Shown one piece after another: positions 33,386-40,844 of a DNA stretch of 64,000 nucleotides. Positions within the stretch are counted from its first letter, which is position 1; each line of letters starts with the position of its first letter. This DNA comes from JAJFKX01 sp965230265. GTDB lineage: Bacteria; Pseudomonadota; Gammaproteobacteria; Xanthomonadales; Wenzhouxiangellaceae. The position numbers were made by a program, and so were the translations under genes. Below the pieces are notes generated by a model. That model did no database searches. It saw only the letters and a list, made by a program, of their open reading frames with translations, and had not been told where the DNA came from. Location of the stretch: contig OZ245999.1 in NCBI GenBank assembly GCA_965230265.1, forward strand, positions 2,108,001 through 2,172,000. Direction: 5' to 3'.

Positions 33386-33982
33386 TCAAAGCTCAAACTT
33401 GCACTGGCCAACCGCTGAGCAATCAAAACGCCCATCACTTTGTTTTTCACAATCGGTTTTATAAATACGCCAGATTGGACACTGATTATTGGTACATTCG
33501 ACAGTCGGCAAACTTCCGATGCACTCATCGCAACTAGAATAAGTGGCATCATCGTAAACCTTGGCATCTTCATCACAAACATCCAATTCAAAGTCGGCTC
33601 GTTGGCCTCCTTTGTACGCAAAATAGCTGTTCATTTTGCCTGTTGCTTCAGCCCCATCGGACAATGTAACCTGTATTTTGGCTTCACCGTTGGGTGCCAA
33701 TGGCACTGCAAGCTCATCGGTTTTTTCACCAGGCTTTACCGCTTGCTGCCAATGCCCATTGATCAACACATTGACCATGGAGCCTGAATCGGCAGCGTTT
33801 TCCACAATCGCAGCAAATGCTTGAGCCTTGACAGTCGTATAGGTGTCATTAGAAACACTTAGTGCCCATTGTTTTTCTCCCAGGCTGTCGTTTTTAGGCT
33901 CGCTGCCTTGAGCTTCAGTCTGAGCGATTGGCATACCGACAAAAATGGCCAGCAATATCCCTAGTATCGTTTTTTTTCTCAT
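33386..33982 (-). CDS. Secreted protein with Cys-rich C-terminus
   Basis: 198 aa from ATG 33982, chosen for the AAGGAT ribosome binding site and the signal peptide (MRKKTILGILLAIFVGMPIAQTEAQ); the frame runs on to 34039. The mature N-terminal half is beta-like ('MVNVLINGHWQQAVKPGEK', 'NGEAKIQVTLSDGAEATG'). The C-terminal 70 residues hold eight cysteines (VCDE, SSC, DEC, VEC, NQC, TDC, FDC, GQC), enough for four disulfides. No named family. The periplasm or outside is the likely location. Confidence 0.75.
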   Translation of the reverse strand: MRKKTILGILLAIFVGMPIAQTEAQGSEPKNDSLGEKQWALSVSNDTYTTVKAQAFAAIVENAADSGSMVNVLINGHWQQAVKPGEKTDELAVPLAPNGEAKIQVTLSDGAEATGKMNSYFAYKGGQRADFELDVCDEDAKVYDDATYSSCDECIGSLPTVECTNNQCPIWRIYKTDCEKQSDGRFDCSAVGQCKFEL

Positions 33983-34404
33983 TTTTATATCCTTATAGAC
34001 GAAAACCACAAAATCACACCCCTGCATCAGGTGCAGCACGATTTAACGCAATAATCAGGGCATTCCCAAAAAGGCAATAAACCGTACTATTGGTTGGCGT
34101 AAACCAAACCTAAAAGTGCCAAACCCAATGCGGCTCAGTGCATTGCTGGCGCAACTGCAAACAAATCTTGAAGAAAATAGGGCGACGGGTGTCGGGGTAT
34201 AAGGGAAAGTATTGATATCAGCTTGGTTGAATAGCTGCATGTGAAAAAATCAAAAGCACATGCCTGCTGACTGCAGCAGATTTTATTAGCCATCACAATT
34301 GCACAAAAATGCCCCCTGATTCAAGCTAGCTTTGTAACAGCAGGCTTTAACCTATTTTCGACAACAACAACACCAGGATACGCACAATGGCCAATCGGCA
34401 GCCG
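33983..34404. other. Intergenic region, no gene seen
   Basis: About 420 bp between two minus-strand genes. It contains a 61-codon frame (34055-34240) with no RBS or recognisable features, and a short GGTTGGcgtaaaCCAAACC inverted repeat that may be a decayed REP. No RNA gene identified. Confidence 0.4.
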
Positions 34405-35613
34405 TTAATCCAGCTCTAACGGTTGCTCCAATTGCTCAATAACCAATGACAACGGCACATCCAGGCCCAGGGCGATTTCCTGCAATACACTCAGTTCTTC
34501 AGCAGCCGTATCGCCTTCGGCCCGGGCAACAATGCATAGGTCACGCACCACCTGCATGCGTTGCGCAATGCTGGCGTGTTTGCGGGTATCTTTAATGCGC
34601 TTGGGCAAAATCTGTCTTAATTTCTCACTGTTGAGCTGATCAATATCAAAGCCTTCTTCAAAAAAACCCTGCATAACGGCTTTTTCCTGCTCGCTGATAC
34701 CGTCACGGGCATCGGCAACCGATATGGCGCCGGCAATAAACAAACGGCGCATGGATTTGGCAGTATCAGTATGGGCTTCAATATAGTTAGGTTCCATCAG
34801 GCTCATGACATCCTGAACCTTGATTTCCAGCTCATCTTTATTTGAACCCTGATCAGACATCAGGTTGGATTCATGGAAAAATTTCAATGCCTTCACACGC
34901 AGGGGGCTGAACGGGTGGGTAGAGAACCAATCCTGCTTCGGCGCACCCTGACCTGGTTCAGCATCAAATTCCATCATGTCATCCAGCTGTTGCAGAAATT
35001 CATCCAGGTTAAACTGCACCACATTCTCGCAAACAATACCGGAAGCCAGCTTAAACAAGGCCTTGGCCACGCTGGGAAAATCTCTGGCGCAATAGGCACC
35101 AGCTCGGTCAGCCGATACTTCTGCATAGCGCGACCAGGCAAATAAATTCAGCGCCAGATCTGCCGGTGGCGGTTGCTTGCCGCGCAGAATATAACCGATC
35201 GGAATATCATGGTGCTGATACACATGATGCCCCAGCTCATGTCCCATTACGAACAACAACTCATTGCTGGCAAACGCTTCCAGCAGGCTAGAAGAGAACA
35301 TCACAAACAAACGTCCCTCCTCCGGCTTAAAGCACGCAGCATTAAACTGCGGACTGCTGTAGGCATACAGTTCCAAAGGTATGTTCATGCCCAGTTTTTC
35401 TATGCATTCATCCGCCATTTTGTGCACGCCAGGTGCCATGCTTCGGCTTAAACGCACCGATGTGGCCAGCAAATGCCGCCTTGTACCCATCGGGCCTTTT
35501 TCTTCCAGGCTGCTGATCTTTTCATTGACCCGCATTACCTGTCGCCGCTGTAACAGCGTGTTAAACAGTTTTAAATCATTATCACAGCGAATGGCTTCAG
35601 CGGTCATAGTCAT
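34405..35613 (-). CDS. M48 family metallopeptidase with C-terminal TerB-like domain
   Basis: 402 aa. Zinc site His125-Glu126-x-x-His129 (MGHELGHHVYQHH) with the third ligand Glu165 in 'YAEVSADRAG'; 'STHPFSPLRVKAL' is the usual M48 substrate-site motif. Unlike HtpX there is no membrane segment, so this is a soluble cytoplasmic member. The last 130 residues ('MRRLFIAGAISVADARDGISEQEKAVMQGFFEEGFD', 'LCIVARAEGDTAAEELSVLQEIALGL') look like a TerB tellurite-resistance-type helical domain. Target proteins unknown. 28 nt downstream of the GST gene; probably an operon. Confidence 0.88.
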   Translation of the reverse strand: MTMTAEAIRCDNDLKLFNTLLQRRQVMRVNEKISSLEEKGPMGTRRHLLATSVRLSRSMAPGVHKMADECIEKLGMNIPLELYAYSSPQFNAACFKPEEGRLFVMFSSSLLEAFASNELLFVMGHELGHHVYQHHDIPIGYILRGKQPPPADLALNLFAWSRYAEVSADRAGAYCARDFPSVAKALFKLASGIVCENVVQFNLDEFLQQLDDMMEFDAEPGQGAPKQDWFSTHPFSPLRVKALKFFHESNLMSDQGSNKDELEIKVQDVMSLMEPNYIEAHTDTAKSMRRLFIAGAISVADARDGISEQEKAVMQGFFEEGFDIDQLNSEKLRQILPKRIKDTRKHASIAQRMQVVRDLCIVARAEGDTAAEELSVLQEIALGLDVPLSLVIEQLEQPLELD

Positions 35614-35640
35614 ACTCGGTTATGGGTTGTATCGGCTTGA

Positions 35641-36294
35641 TTAGTCAGGCACGGGAAACACGGTTACCTCATCGCCTGGCTTCCAGACAGGGTATTTAAA
35701 CATAACGGCCTTAAATAAACTCGATTCAAGCCATCGATTTAACCACTTACATAATTTTGGATAAGGCGATTGATCAAACCAGTGTTTATCAACAAAGGCA
35801 AACTGGCGGATAAAAGGGAAGATGGCAACATCGGCAAAACTGATGGTGTTGCCCAGCAGATAAGCTTGATGATTTAATTGGTCTTCCAATTGCTGCAAGA
35901 ATACTTCACCCCTCTGTCGGTATTCCAGCTCGCTGTATTCAGGGTAGCGATCCGCGTATTTGTAATGATCCAGGTGCTGCTTAAATGAAAAATCATTATC
36001 GTCCACCAATTTGCGAATGCCCTGACTGATTTCAGCAGGCAGCCAATGATCCGGATCGTTGTGCTGTAATGCCCAGCGCATTACATCTTCACTTTCATCC
36101 ACAACGGATTGGTCGGGCAGCACCAAAGTCGGCACTGTCCCTTTGGGCGAAGCCTGCAGCATCGATTCAGGTTTATCCCGAAAGACAATCTCTCGCAGCT
36201 CTACCGGAACACCGGCATAGTGAATGGCCATGCGGGCACGAATGGCATATGGGCAGCGCCGAAATGAGTATAAAACAGGCAACATATCAGGCAT
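35641..36294 (-). CDS. Glutathione S-transferase family protein
   Basis: 217 aa from ATG 36294 (MPDMLPVLYSF). An upstream TTG at 36303 is an alternative. N-terminal thioredoxin-like GST domain: 'LYSFRRCPYAIRARMAIHYAGVPVELREI', 'GTVPTLVLPDQSVVDESEDVMRWALQ'; C-terminal all-helical domain with 'ADVAIFPFIRQFAFVD'. The CPYAxRAR motif places it near the monothiol or omega-type branch (Cys, not Ser/Tyr, near the active site). Cytoplasmic. Upstream of and likely cotranscribed with the M48 gene. Confidence 0.88.
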   Translation of the reverse strand: MPDMLPVLYSFRRCPYAIRARMAIHYAGVPVELREIVFRDKPESMLQASPKGTVPTLVLPDQSVVDESEDVMRWALQHNDPDHWLPAEISQGIRKLVDDNDFSFKQHLDHYKYADRYPEYSELEYRQRGEVFLQQLEDQLNHQAYLLGNTISFADVAIFPFIRQFAFVDKHWFDQSPYPKLCKWLNRWLESSLFKAVMFKYPVWKPGDEVTVFPVPD

Positions 36295-36347
36295 TTTACA
36301 CAAGCCACTGCTGATGAATACCCTGCTTTATAGATGGTAGCCACAAA

Positions 36348-36378
36348 AAAACCCCGACCACATAGCGACCGGGGTTTT
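36348..36378 (-). terminator. Intrinsic terminator of fusA2
   Basis: AAAACCCCG (36348-36356) pairs with CGGGGTTTT (36370-36378); on the minus strand it is followed by a run of seven Ts. About 30 nt after the fusA2 stop codon. Confidence 0.85.
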
Positions 36379-36409
36379 GCATTTCGATATTGGAATCGAA
36401 CGTCATTTA

Positions 36410-38497
36410 CTAGCCATTGGCGGCTTTACGCTCTTCCACTTCCTTGATCACTTCTTCCGCCACATTCTTCGGACATGGCATGTAATGTGCGAACTCCATA
36501 GAGAACTGACCGCGACCGGAGGTAATGGTACGCAAATCACCAATGTAGCCGAACATCTCTGATAACGGGACATCGGCCTTGATGCGCACACCGGTCACAC
36601 CGGCTTCCTGTGATTTGATCATACCGCGACGGCGGTTCAAATCACCGATGACATCACCGACATGATCATCCGGAGTGAATACATCCACCTTCATGATCGG
36701 TTCCATCAACTGTGGCCCTGCTTTGCCCATGCTTTGACGATAGGCACCACGACCGGCCAGCTCAAAAGCAACCGCTGATGAATCCACCGCGTGGTATGCA
36801 CCATCCATTAAGGTCACTTTTACGTCGACACACGGATAACCTGCCAGAACACCAACATCCATACTGTTCTTAAAGGCTTTGTCGATCGCCGGCCAGAACT
36901 CACGCGGTACATTACCGCCGGTGACCTTGGATTCGAACTCGTAGCCACCACCGGTTTCATTCGGCTCAATGATGTAATCAATCTTACCGAACTGACCCGA
37001 ACCACCGGACTGTTTCTTATGGGTATAGCTGTCTTCAATCGCCTTGGTAATGGTTTCACGGTAAGCCACCAATGGTTTGCCTACTTCAACCTCAACACCA
37101 TGGGTACGACGCAGAATGTCGACCTTAATGTCCAGGTGCAGCTCACCCATGCCTTTCAGAATGGTTTCGCCGCTGTCTTCATCGGTTTCTACCTGGAATG
37201 AAGGATCTTCAGCAATCATCTTGCCGAGTGCGACACCCAGTTTTTCAGAAGCCGCTTTGTCTTTTGGCGCTACCGCCATGGAAATCACTGGATCAGGGAA
37301 TACCATCGGTTCCAGAGTGGCCGGTGATTTTGGATCACACAAAGTGTGTCCGGTCTGTACGTTCTTCATACCCAGTACAGCAACGATATCGCCGGCATGC
37401 GCAGATTCGCGCTCTTCGCGTGAGTCCGCATGCATTTCCACAATACGGCCAATGCGCTCGGTTTTACCGGTAAAGGTATTCAGTACGGTTGTGCCTTTTT
37501 CCAAGCTGCCAGAGTAGATACGGATAAAGGTCAATGCACCATAGCGATCGTCCATAATTTTGAACGCCAGCGCGCGCAGTGGCTTGTCGATTTCTACCGT
37601 TGCAAATTCACCGGTTTCATTGCCTTCCAGGTCCACCTCGGGCTGCGGCTCAACTTCGGTCGGGCTGGGCAGGTAATCAACGACAGCGTTCAGTACCAGC
37701 TGCACGCCTTTGTTCTTGAAGGCTGAACCACAATAGGTTGGGAAGAAATCCAAACCAATGGTGCCCTTGCGGATGCACTTTTTAATGGTTTCGATGCTGG
37801 GCTCTTCACCTTCCAGATAGGCTTCCATCGCATCATCGTCCTGCTCAAGGGCGGTTTCGATCATATCCTGGCGATATTGATCAACGTCATCGACCATATC
37901 GGCAGGGATGTCTTTTTCTTCATAACTTAACGGATCACCCGAGTTATCCCACACATAGGCTTTGCGACTCAGCAAATCGACCACGCCAACAAAGTTGTCT
38001 TCACGGCCAATCGGCAGGGTCATGACCAATGGTTTGGCACCCAGAACATCTTTAACCTGCTTAACCACGCGCTTGAAATCGGCGCCAATACGGTCAAGCT
38101 TGTTAACAAAGATAATACGCGCCACTTCTGACTCGTTGGCATAACGCCAGTTGGTTTCTGACTGTGGCTCAACACCACCAGAACCACAAAATACGCCGAC
38201 ACCACCATCCAACACTTTCAGGGAACGATAAACTTCCACAGTAAAGTCCACGTGGCCCGGGGTATCGATGATGTTCAGACGGTGATCATTCCACATACAG
38301 CTGGTGGCTGCAGACTGAATGGTAATCCCGCGCTCACGCTCCTGGTCCATAAAGTCAGTGGTTGCTTCACCATCGTGCACTTCGCCCATTTTATGAATCT
38401 TGCCGGTCAGGCTAAGAATACGCTCAGTGGTGGTGGTTTTGCCCGCATCAACATGCGCGAAAATGCCTATATTTCTGTATTTGGATAAGTCAGCCAT
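36410..38497 (-). CDS. fusA2: Elongation factor G, second copy type
   Basis: 695 aa GTPase that moves the ribosome along mRNA. G-motifs: AHVDAGKTTTTERIL (G1), 'DTPGHVDFTVEVYRSLKVLDG' (G3), 'NKLDRIGADF' (G4). The N-terminus 'MADLSKYRNIGIFAHVDAGKTTTTERILSLTGKIHKMGEVHDGEATTDFM' agrees with the EF-G2/fusA2 group, which in Pseudomonas and Vibrio is a second copy outside the str operon, as here (no rpsL, rpsG, tuf beside it). Own terminator downstream. May work in a subset of conditions or in recycling; that is inference. Confidence 0.93.
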   Translation of the reverse strand: MADLSKYRNIGIFAHVDAGKTTTTERILSLTGKIHKMGEVHDGEATTDFMDQERERGITIQSAATSCMWNDHRLNIIDTPGHVDFTVEVYRSLKVLDGGVGVFCGSGGVEPQSETNWRYANESEVARIIFVNKLDRIGADFKRVVKQVKDVLGAKPLVMTLPIGREDNFVGVVDLLSRKAYVWDNSGDPLSYEEKDIPADMVDDVDQYRQDMIETALEQDDDAMEAYLEGEEPSIETIKKCIRKGTIGLDFFPTYCGSAFKNKGVQLVLNAVVDYLPSPTEVEPQPEVDLEGNETGEFATVEIDKPLRALAFKIMDDRYGALTFIRIYSGSLEKGTTVLNTFTGKTERIGRIVEMHADSREERESAHAGDIVAVLGMKNVQTGHTLCDPKSPATLEPMVFPDPVISMAVAPKDKAASEKLGVALGKMIAEDPSFQVETDEDSGETILKGMGELHLDIKVDILRRTHGVEVEVGKPLVAYRETITKAIEDSYTHKKQSGGSGQFGKIDYIIEPNETGGGYEFESKVTGGNVPREFWPAIDKAFKNSMDVGVLAGYPCVDVKVTLMDGAYHAVDSSAVAFELAGRGAYRQSMGKAGPQLMEPIMKVDVFTPDDHVGDVIGDLNRRRGMIKSQEAGVTGVRIKADVPLSEMFGYIGDLRTITSGRGQFSMEFAHYMPCPKNVAEEVIKEVEERKAANG

Positions 38498-38815
38498 CTT
38501 AGTGATCTACTAGTTAATATTTGGAATCAGAATTGCCCGGGCGAATGCCCGGTGAAAAACCGACGAATAATACACTATTCGGCGGCATAAGCGAAGCATT
38601 TGGGGGTAAAAATATGGGATACAAGGCATTGCTCAAACCGATATAACCGCTTGCAGTGGTGAATGGGTCGTCACAACGAACACCACCGCCTATGGAAAGT
38701 GCTGCAGCAGGCCTGACCAATGGCTCAGGTAAAAAAATCACAATGCTTGTAACATTTTCCCGGATACTCCCCTATAAGCAGGCAACAACCATTGCTAACC
38801 GCACGGAGATTTGTC
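38498..38815. other. Divergent control region
   Basis: 318 bp between fusA2 and the exported-protein gene. It contains a CCCGGGCGAATGCCCGG hairpin (about 38537-38552), TTGTAAC at 38757-38763 (shared with the upstream region of the first ECF cluster) and GGAG at 38804-38807 as RBS. No ORF called. Confidence 0.5.
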
Positions 38816-39787
38816 ATGAACTTGCTGAAAAAACACACTCAATCACTGACCATTGCTGCTGTGATCACCGCAGCCGCCATTGCTTCTACTTCCATGCTGG
38901 CCCAATCCGGCAGTGCGCTGGACAGGCCTTATGGCGCTGAAGATTCTGCCTATTATGTACAGGTTAACTTTGCAGCCATGCGTGACAGTCAAAGCGGGCG
39001 TCAGTTGCTGGATTGGGTGAATGATGAAATCTTTGAGGAAATCGCCGATGAACTGGGTGAGTCTGTCGGTGACGATCTGGCGCAGAACTTTGACGGCATC
39101 AGCATATTTGGCATTGGTGAAGACCAGGCCCCGGCTGTGTTAACGCATGGCTTTTTGACTGAGCAAATGCATGACCTGCTGGTCGATCAGCTGAACAGTG
39201 CCGATGATAAGGATGTGGTCAGAAACTCCAACCATGGTTTGGATTACTACACCATCACCGATGCCGATATTGACCTTGACTTTATTGACGTCGATTCTGA
39301 CTCCAGCGATACCCTGTACTTCAGTATCGGAAACCTGGGCGAGGGCCAATCACTGATCACCACCAGTCAGCAAGCCATGGACGAGTTTTTGGCCAACGGC
39401 GCCCGGTTCGATAACGAATTGACCAATGACCTGATTGTGGTACAAGCCAACCGGCCATTGGTACAAGGCGGCTTAAACACCAAGCACAATGTGTTTGACA
39501 AAGGCCCATGGGAGTCCAAGTTTTTCCAGAATGTCGAACAATTGGGACTGGTGATTGGTGATGCCGGTGATGCTTTTAATATCCGCGCCGAAGCCATCAG
39601 CCGCACCCCTTCCATGGCCGAAGCATTGGGTAGCATTGCCAAAGGACTGCTGAGCTTTAAAGCACTGGCCGGTGAAGAAGATGAAGACCTTTCTTGGTTA
39701 AACAACCTGCAAGTCTCATCAGCCGATAACGCCACCGTGTTTGAGCTGCAGGTACCGGCCAATGATTTGATGGAAATTATTGATTAA
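38816..39787 (+). CDS. Exported protein, DUF3352-like, first gene of ECF operon
   Basis: 323 aa from ATG 38816 (RBS GGAG, spacing 8). Signal peptide 'KHTQSLTIAAVITAAAIASTSMLAQS', then an acidic mature protein: 'YYVQVNFAAMRDSQSGRQLLDWVNDEIFEEIADELGESVGDDLAQNFDGISIFG'. This resembles the repeats of the DUF3352 class, in which an 'Axxx...D' exported domain is found near sigma or protease genes. Followed after 37 nt by an ECF sigma factor and its partner, so the three genes probably form an envelope-sensing unit. Function unknown. Confidence 0.75.
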   Translation: MNLLKKHTQSLTIAAVITAAAIASTSMLAQSGSALDRPYGAEDSAYYVQVNFAAMRDSQSGRQLLDWVNDEIFEEIADELGESVGDDLAQNFDGISIFGIGEDQAPAVLTHGFLTEQMHDLLVDQLNSADDKDVVRNSNHGLDYYTITDADIDLDFIDVDSDSSDTLYFSIGNLGEGQSLITTSQQAMDEFLANGARFDNELTNDLIVVQANRPLVQGGLNTKHNVFDKGPWESKFFQNVEQLGLVIGDAGDAFNIRAEAISRTPSMAEALGSIAKGLLSFKALAGEEDEDLSWLNNLQVSSADNATVFELQVPANDLMEIID

Positions 39788-39824
39788 GCACTGGTCAACC
39801 CACGCCTATTAACCGGTTACCGGC

Positions 39825-40379
39825 ATGCGCCATCAACAAGAATATGAGCTGATCAACCGAGCCCAGGCGGGCTCGGTTGCTGCGTATGAGCAGATCGTCA
39901 AACACTACCAAGACCGTCTGCTGCGATTTTTGATGCTGCGTGGCATGCAGCAGGCCGATGCCGAAGATACCGCGCAAACTGCCTTTGTGCGTGCCTGGCA
40001 AAACCTGACTGGTTACCAGGCCAAATGGCGCTTTTCCACCTGGCTGTACAGCATTGCCCGTCGTTGTGCACTGGAGCATAAACCACCGGCAGGCCAGCAA
40101 ACACTGGATGACAGCAGCGTCAATGACCTTGAGCTTGACCCCTGTTTGACCGAACAGCTGCGTGATAATGTTTGGTCAGTGGCCAGGAACCAATTGGATA
40201 CTGCTGCATTCCAAGCATTGTGGTTACATTATGCGGAAGGCTTTAGCGGTAAAGAAACCGCACAAATTATGCAACGCAGCACTGTCTGGGTCAGAGTGAC
40301 CCTGCACCGTGCCCGCAAACAATTGCGCAATACGTTTGCCAACAACAACCCGACAATGGTTGAACAACATGAATACTGA
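39825..40379 (+). CDS. ECF-type RNA polymerase sigma factor
   Basis: 184 aa. Sigma region 2 at about residues 10-75 ('AAYEQIVKHYQDRLLRFLMLRGMQQADAEDTAQTAFVRAWQNLTGYQAKWRFSTWLYSIARR'), region 4 at about 125-170 ('FQALWLHYAEGFSGKETAQIMQRSTVWVRVTLHRARKQL'). Second ECF factor in the window. It overlaps the next gene by 11 nt, exactly as in the sigma gene at 856. The promoter it uses may be the TTGTAAC element upstream of the operon. Confidence 0.93.
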   Translation: MRHQQEYELINRAQAGSVAAYEQIVKHYQDRLLRFLMLRGMQQADAEDTAQTAFVRAWQNLTGYQAKWRFSTWLYSIARRCALEHKPPAGQQTLDDSSVNDLELDPCLTEQLRDNVWSVARNQLDTAAFQALWLHYAEGFSGKETAQIMQRSTVWVRVTLHRARKQLRNTFANNNPTMVEQHEY

Positions 40380-40773
40380 AACCAACAACCCACTCCCTGA
40401 AAACCTGGAGCAACGCTTACGCAACGATGCCGAACGCATCGGCGTCAAGACTGATGACAATTTCAACAAACGTGTCAGCAACCAGCTGCACCCCCGCGCC
40501 GCTGGTATCACTCAACCCGCGCCTATCCGATCCCGGCTGGGCTGGGGTTTGGGTGCCGCCGCTGCACTGGCGTTGGCCGTTATTGTTGGCCGCGAATCTC
40601 TGCTGCCAGACAATGCGGTTGATCCATCGACGGTTGCCAGTCTGGAATTGAATCTCGACAAAGCGCTGGCCAGCCGCGAACATGACCTGCGCACAGAGCT
40701 GCAAAAAGTGCAGAACGATCTGCAGCGCGTGGAAAGCATGTTGAGCCTGGGTGGTAAAAACTACTCCAAGTAA
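40369..40773 (+). CDS. Putative anti-sigma factor, single-pass membrane protein
   Basis: 134 aa from ATG 40369 (MNTETNNPLPENLEQ); the frame extends into the sigma gene but the overlap of 11 nt is the natural start. One membrane segment (about residues 55-75, WGLGAAAALALAVIVG) separates a cytoplasmic N-terminus that would bind sigma from a periplasmic coiled-coil-like C-terminus ('LELNLDKALASREHDLRTELQKVQNDLQRVESM'). The layout suits an anti-sigma factor but there is no ZAS zinc motif, so the function is inferred from position. Confidence 0.75.
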   Translation: MNTETNNPLPENLEQRLRNDAERIGVKTDDNFNKRVSNQLHPRAAGITQPAPIRSRLGWGLGAAAALALAVIVGRESLLPDNAVDPSTVASLELNLDKALASREHDLRTELQKVQNDLQRVESMLSLGGKNYSK

Positions 40774-40844
40774 GCCCCCTATCATCCGCATAAACCACTG
40801 GGAATACTCCAGAACCTGTGCTGAGGGCCGGTTTTTCTAAATCA

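Noticed and set aside
34055..34240. 61-aa minus ORF
   Set aside because: No RBS, no family, in a gap with other short random frames.
38514..38741. 75-aa minus ORF upstream of fusA2
   Set aside because: Runs through the divergent control region without a start context; Pro/Gly-rich shadow-like composition.
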